This document shows, piece by piece, positions 60,673 to 64,000 of a DNA stretch of 64,000 bases. The notes under the pieces are model-generated. The model was not told the DNA's origin, did not search any database, and worked only from the letters and a program-made list of their open reading frames with translations. Both the position numbers and the translations under genes were made by a program. How positions within the stretch are numbered: the first letter of the stretch is position 1; every line of letters begins with the position of its first letter. This stretch comes from Cycas panzhihuaensis (taxonomy: Eukaryota; Cycadophyta): the NCBI GenBank assembly GCA_023213395.1, contig CM041465.1:231205741-231269740 (forward strand), written 5' to 3'.

Positions 60673-61917
60673 GATCATATATGGTAGGGCACATTTTTTA
60701 GGATATTTTTGTTGTTTCAATAGAGCATTACCACATATCACTTTGCATGGTTTGGTATCCTATTAGGTGTTAAGGCTCATATTCATAGATCTTGTAGTAG
60801 GTGATTATCTAGTAACATTGATCCCTTAAGAGTATAGATTTCTTTATGGGAGTACCAACCCTTAATGACAGTGTTTAACCCCATATATCTACAAATTCCT
60901 CTATAGTAGTATAGTGTTGGGATCTCTCTATAAGTTAGGAAGTGGTTTCCTAGTAACACATTGAGGGAGGATAATAATGTGTCACCTGCTAGGGTAATGA
61001 GGCCCGAGCCCTTATACCCATGTGTTTTACTTCTATTAATATTCTACCATAGCCCTTTCTTATACAATCACATTACTTCTATTAATATATTACACTATCA
61101 CACATACATATATAGACTATACATTACACCACTAATATATTATGCCCTTTAACATTAACAACTATAAATTAATAAGAATATGCAAAATTAATAATTATAA
61201 GATGAGTATATATTAACTCTTACATTATGGAGGGCACTAGGTGGAATCATATATATACTATTATAAACTTAATGAATGTTGAAGATATAGCTAAAAATTA
61301 AAACTAAATCCAAATTCAAGTAGTTGATGAGATAGTGTAAGCATCAAATACATTCATAAAATACACCTTACAATAAATATTAGAAAATTTAACAATCATG
61401 GCAACAGGTAGGAAAGAGGATATAATTATATTGAATTTAAAAGACATAGGGATTAATCGTCAATCACACATTAAAAACTAACTTATAAGGGATAATCTTG
61501 GTCCTAGAATAACTTAATTCTAGGAAAATCTTATTGATGATCCCATCAGAAGATATTTAAAGAATTGTCAGAATCTAACATTAGAAGAACAAAAAGTGGT
61601 TAGATTTTAAACATATTTTAATTGTCTACAATCTATATGATCTCAAAAATAGAAGAAGTTAGAGAAAGTCATAATCCAACAGTTTAGCATTGAGTTGTTA
61701 TAGTAGTGAAATTGGTGAATAGATATATGCTAACCTTATGGAATACTTATTTAGGAACATGAATGTCATTATTATTCTTTTACAATTGATATCTCATTCA
61801 TTAAATTGTAAGATGGGTTATTAGGTTATGTTGTTAAATTTACTTAACAATTTGACATAATGTAATAAATATAATCACTAGCTTCCCTACCCTAAAACCT
61901 CATCATCTCTTTTAGGT
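60673..61917. other. Unassigned AT-rich DNA
   Basis: Only short chance frames; no domain or repeat recognised. Confidence 0.5.
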
Positions 61918-62215
61918 TATTAGTTGGTAGATCAAGTGATTAAGTTGTGCTAGTTTACTTAAGTATCAATATGATATTTTATTAGAATCCTTACTTCCCC
62001 TTATCCCCACTTTTCCCAAGTTATTAGTTGGTAGATCAAGTGATTAATCTATGCAGGTCTACTTAGATATCAATATGATATTTTATTAGACTTCCTACTT
62101 TCCCCATTTTTTCCAAGTTATCAATTAGTAAATTAGGTAACTAAGTTGTGTTGGTTTGCCTAAGTATCAATTTAATATCTTGTTAAACTCATTACTTCCC
62201 TCACATCCCTCACAT
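61918..62215. repeat. Tandem repeat, ~100 bp x 3
   Basis: Units start at 61918, 62022 and 62119 with TATTAGTTGGTAGATCAAGT (third unit diverged). They share TAAGTATCAATATGATATT and a pyrimidine-rich end (ACTTCCCC...CCAAGT). Units are 104, 97 and about 97 bp. Confidence 0.8.
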
Positions 62216-64000
62216 TCTTCTATAACACACCATAAGAGATAACTATCTATATTTCATCCTACTATATAAATACCAATAACATCTATAAATAGAATCACTC
62301 CTATTAAAGTGAAGGGTCTTATCACCTCTTACTATTGACCCTTATCCTTGAGCTAGCATCATACATTCATAGACCAACTAATATTCTAAGTAGGTAATTT
62401 TGGACAACATAAGGATGATAGGCAATAAATGTCTTAGTATATTATTTCCTTACTAATGCCAATATAATGATCATATACTATAACTAAGAATATAGTATAT
62501 TAGCTCTATGATTACCCTTTAGAGATAATACTAGTAGTATAATATTACCTATAAATATTATATTTCCAATATAGTTTAATGTCACAAAGTGGGAAATCAA
62601 TTTATAAGTGCATCTATAGTTATTATTAGTTAATTTATAGAGTTTCACATTGTCAAGGCCTCAATCACTAAGGAGGAAAATTTAGCACTTAAAATATCAC
62701 CCTAGCAATAGTTAGATATTTTCTAAAGATCTTAAACATGTGAAACACATATCAAATACATAACATATAAATTTATAGGGATTTCTAACTAGTTTTAGTA
62801 AGTTTTGATGTTAATTTTTAGTCGATTAGATAAATTAATAGTATTTCCTAGGCTTCTCTAGTTTTTTAAAGAATTATGACATAGTCATAATTTTCACATA
62901 TTAAGTTAGCCTTAATATTACCTATAATAGGAATTTATGAAGCTTCAAATGATATAGGATGACTTTTATATGATCTTTAAGTTAAAATAGCTATATATAA
63001 TCCCATTTCTTCTATTTCACTTGATTATCTTTACATTCAAAGAAGACAATCTTTCTTGAAGAAAAGATTTTATGAAGAAGAAGAATAAAATATTTAAAGT
63101 ATGATTTCATCCCTTTAGTGAATCTTTTACTCCATTGAACCCTCTTGAGAGGGTTGTGAAGACCCTTTTATATTGAGATATAAAATCATAGTCTCTTTTC
63201 ATAGAGGAATTATACTTTCATAGGATTCTCTCCATTGAATGAGATAAAGTAGAAGAGAAATTATGATAATCTTTTGGTCTCCATTTTGCACTTATCTACC
63301 ATATCTGCATGGGATAATCCATTATTTCATGTGATATCAACACCATCCTTGAATGATAAAACCAATCTTATTTGTTATTTACACCCATTCTATTTATAAA
63401 TATTTATTATTAATAAAAATAGGGTTAATTAGTCATCAACTCCATCTCTTATCATACTTGTCTATGCATGTATTATTTTATCATTATTTATTATAAAGAT
63501 TAACTTCTTAGCATGCATAAGTTATCATATCTAAGCAATTATAGAAGAGATAAGTATCATTTATGAATTCATAATTTGTTTATCTTGTGCAAATAGGTGA
63601 TCAAAGTTTAGAAATGGAATGAAGCTATACAGTAAGTGGGCATCCTCTTAAGCTAGGGGATATAATATTAATACATACTAGATATGTAGTATATCCTCTC
63701 CTTTTAATTTATTTTGTAATTTCTTTTTTAATAGCATATAGGAACCTTTCTATAGAATATTTGATATATTTCTACTTAGTCTAGCCTACATCTTAATGGT
63801 AAAATATCAGTAACAATATTGCCAGTTTTCAAAACTCACCAAAACCATATCAAGTGAGACTATATTGACCCTAAAAGCTAGTAGGTAGCACTAATATTAT
63901 GTCTCTTACCTTTGCATGGTTTTAGAGTGCTAATCTCTTGTTATATTCTCAAAGGCTCCTAATGAATTTTCTATCTAAACATGATATTAGATAATTAAAG
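62216..64000. other. Unassigned AT-rich DNA to window end
   Basis: No gene recognised. Near 63321-63343, ATTTCATGTGATATCAACAC resembles a copia LTR end plus a decayed Met-type primer site, but no partner LTR or coding remnant was found downstream. Confidence 0.4.

Overview
This looks like nuclear DNA of a seed plant. It carries one spliced plant cell-wall gene, several decayed Ty1/copia and Ty3/gypsy LTR retrotransposons primed mostly by initiator tRNA-Met, very AT-rich sequence, and CpG that is scarce outside the gene region. The age and depth of the nested elements would fit a slowly purging genome such as a gymnosperm, but the sequence alone does not fix the species. I saw no bacterial, viral, CRISPR or RNA genes.

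Layout. 1-1555 is a compound TA microsatellite. About 2.87-7.1 kb holds the minus-strand gag-protease part of a decayed gypsy element with a non-Met primer site; its 5' LTR starts at 7107. 7.1-13.0 kb is anonymous DNA with one MITE-like foldback element (11697-12092). 13008-14842 (minus) is the only intact gene: a five-exon pectin methylesterase of 393 residues with all catalytic residues. A CpG-rich block (15361-15840) lies upstream of it.

From about 16836 to 59814 there is one 43-kb nest of LTR retrotransposons, resolved here from paired LTRs, primer sites, polypurine tracts and target-site duplications (TSDs). The oldest shell (E0, minus, about 4.6 kb once emptied) has about 690-bp LTRs at 16836-17522 and 51551-51745 plus 59313-59814, and no recognisable pol. 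Into E0 went copia C (18545-23686, minus), gypsy E1 (24239-49918, minus) and copia B (51746-59307, plus, inside the E0 LTR, TSD AATTT). Into E1 went copia A (28336-34000, plus, TSD AAAGG) and gypsy II (34459-47714, plus, TSD ACTAT). Into gypsy II went gypsy I (39939-46619, minus, TSD ATTGG), a relative of E1. Emptied E1 is 6749 bp against 6681 bp for gypsy I, which supports the reconstruction.

All six elements in the nest are dead: each reading frame has many stops, largely TAA/TAG/TGA where Gln, Arg or Trp is expected. 59.8-64.0 kb is AT-rich unassigned DNA with two small tandem repeats.

The elements form families. Copia A and B are relatives, and A lacks the protease-integrase block that B has. 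E1 and gypsy I are chromodomain-bearing gypsy relatives. The most interesting points are the dated nest, the pol-less outer element, and the shared FVND (instead of YVDD) polymerase motif in copia A and B.
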